Source: G039029935 sp039029935
Lineage (GTDB): Bacteria > Chloroflexota > Anaerolineae > Caldilineales > Caldilineaceae
DNA length: 13,277 nt
Direction of reading: 5' to 3'
NCBI GenBank assembly: GCA_039029935.1
Contig: JBCCFC010000233.1
Coordinates: forward strand, 1 to 13,277
Shown: in pieces, positions 13,201-13,277 of the stretch
Layout of the letters: every line of letters starts with the position of its first letter
Position numbering within the stretch: the stretch's first letter is position 1
Translations under genes and position numbers: made by a program
The notes under the pieces: generated by a model
Seen by the model: only the letters and a program-made list of their open reading frames with translations
Told to the model about the DNA's origin: nothing
Databases searched by the model: none

Positions 13201-13254
13201 TTGAGCAGGCACGGACAAAACGGCTTGAGCAAGGCTGTTTGTTCTCGTGCTGAC
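13201..13254 (+). repeat. Extra TTGAGCA copies within an imperfect hairpin before the last gene
   Basis: TTGAGCAG (13201-13208) and TTGAGCA (13225-13231) repeat the outer-arm motif of the preceding palindrome. From 13206 to about 13253 the strand can fold: CAG/CTG, CACG/CGTG, ACAAA/TTTGT and CTTG/CAAG pair in order with bulges between. It ends about 9 nt before the AGGAGG of the next gene, so it could control that gene's translation. Confidence 0.4.
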
Positions 13255-13270
13255 ACATAGAGGAGGGACA

Positions 13271-13277
13271 ATGCAAC
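13271..13277 (+). CDS. Start of a further gene, cut by the window end
   Basis: An ATG at 13271 follows a strong AGGAGG with a 4-5 nt gap. Only two codons and one base are present, so nothing can be said about the product. Confidence 0.5.

Overview
The window reads as part of a bacterial mobile element, either the replication and early region of a plasmid or the early genes of a temperate phage or integrative element. It is carried by a host I would tentatively place in Chloroflexota. That placement rests only on a moderate GC content and on the left-arm gene types: a long Phd/YefM antitoxin with a C-terminal extension and a nuclease-like protein with a DUF4351-like tail. Both are common in Chloroflexota and Cyanobacteria. 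No virion, conjugation or rRNA/tRNA gene is visible, so the element type stays open.

Left arm (1-2942, all minus strand). A Phd/YefM-type antitoxin (190-771) is followed by what looks like a broken PIN-type toxin start (1-158). Next is a putative PD-(D/E)XK nuclease with a DUF4351-like end (890-1930). A gene-poor stretch holds a good minus-strand terminator (2091-2121). An XRE-family repressor (2421-2942) closes the arm.

Divergent control region (2943-3159). It has a consensus-like rightward promoter (TTGACA, 17 bp, TATCAT). A perfect 13-bp hairpin begins only a few bases after the predicted transcription start. The XRE protein is the natural candidate regulator.

Right arm (3160-13277, all plus strand, closely spaced genes with several strong ribosome binding sites). 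The first block has small regulator-like proteins: a ribbon-helix-helix candidate, a CxxC/CxxxC zinc-ribbon protein, and an RpiR-type helix-turn-helix without its sugar-binding domain. It also has a tyrosine-recombinase-like protein that appears to have lost most catalytic residues, and several unknowns. The second block is a replication module. It contains a winged-helix initiator whose gene carries 25 tandem 24-bp units (7659-8250) followed by an AT-rich tract, then a full-length DnaB-like helicase and a second, shorter DnaB-like ATPase. The third block has three unknown genes, structured intergenic DNA, and the first bases of a further gene at the right edge.

The most interesting feature is the initiator gene. 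The tandem array looks like iterons inside the initiator's own coding sequence, with an AT-rich unwinding-type tract beside them and a helicase gene downstream, the logic of the lambda O/ori/P region. The coding frame is broken inside repeat unit 10 by loss of two bases in an AC run, so the initiator is split into an N-terminal DNA-binding half and a C-terminal half. Other points worth attention are a family of hairpins with a shared TTTTGTTT loop (near 2.07, 6.20 and 12.29 kb) and a nested palindrome at 13.1 kb.
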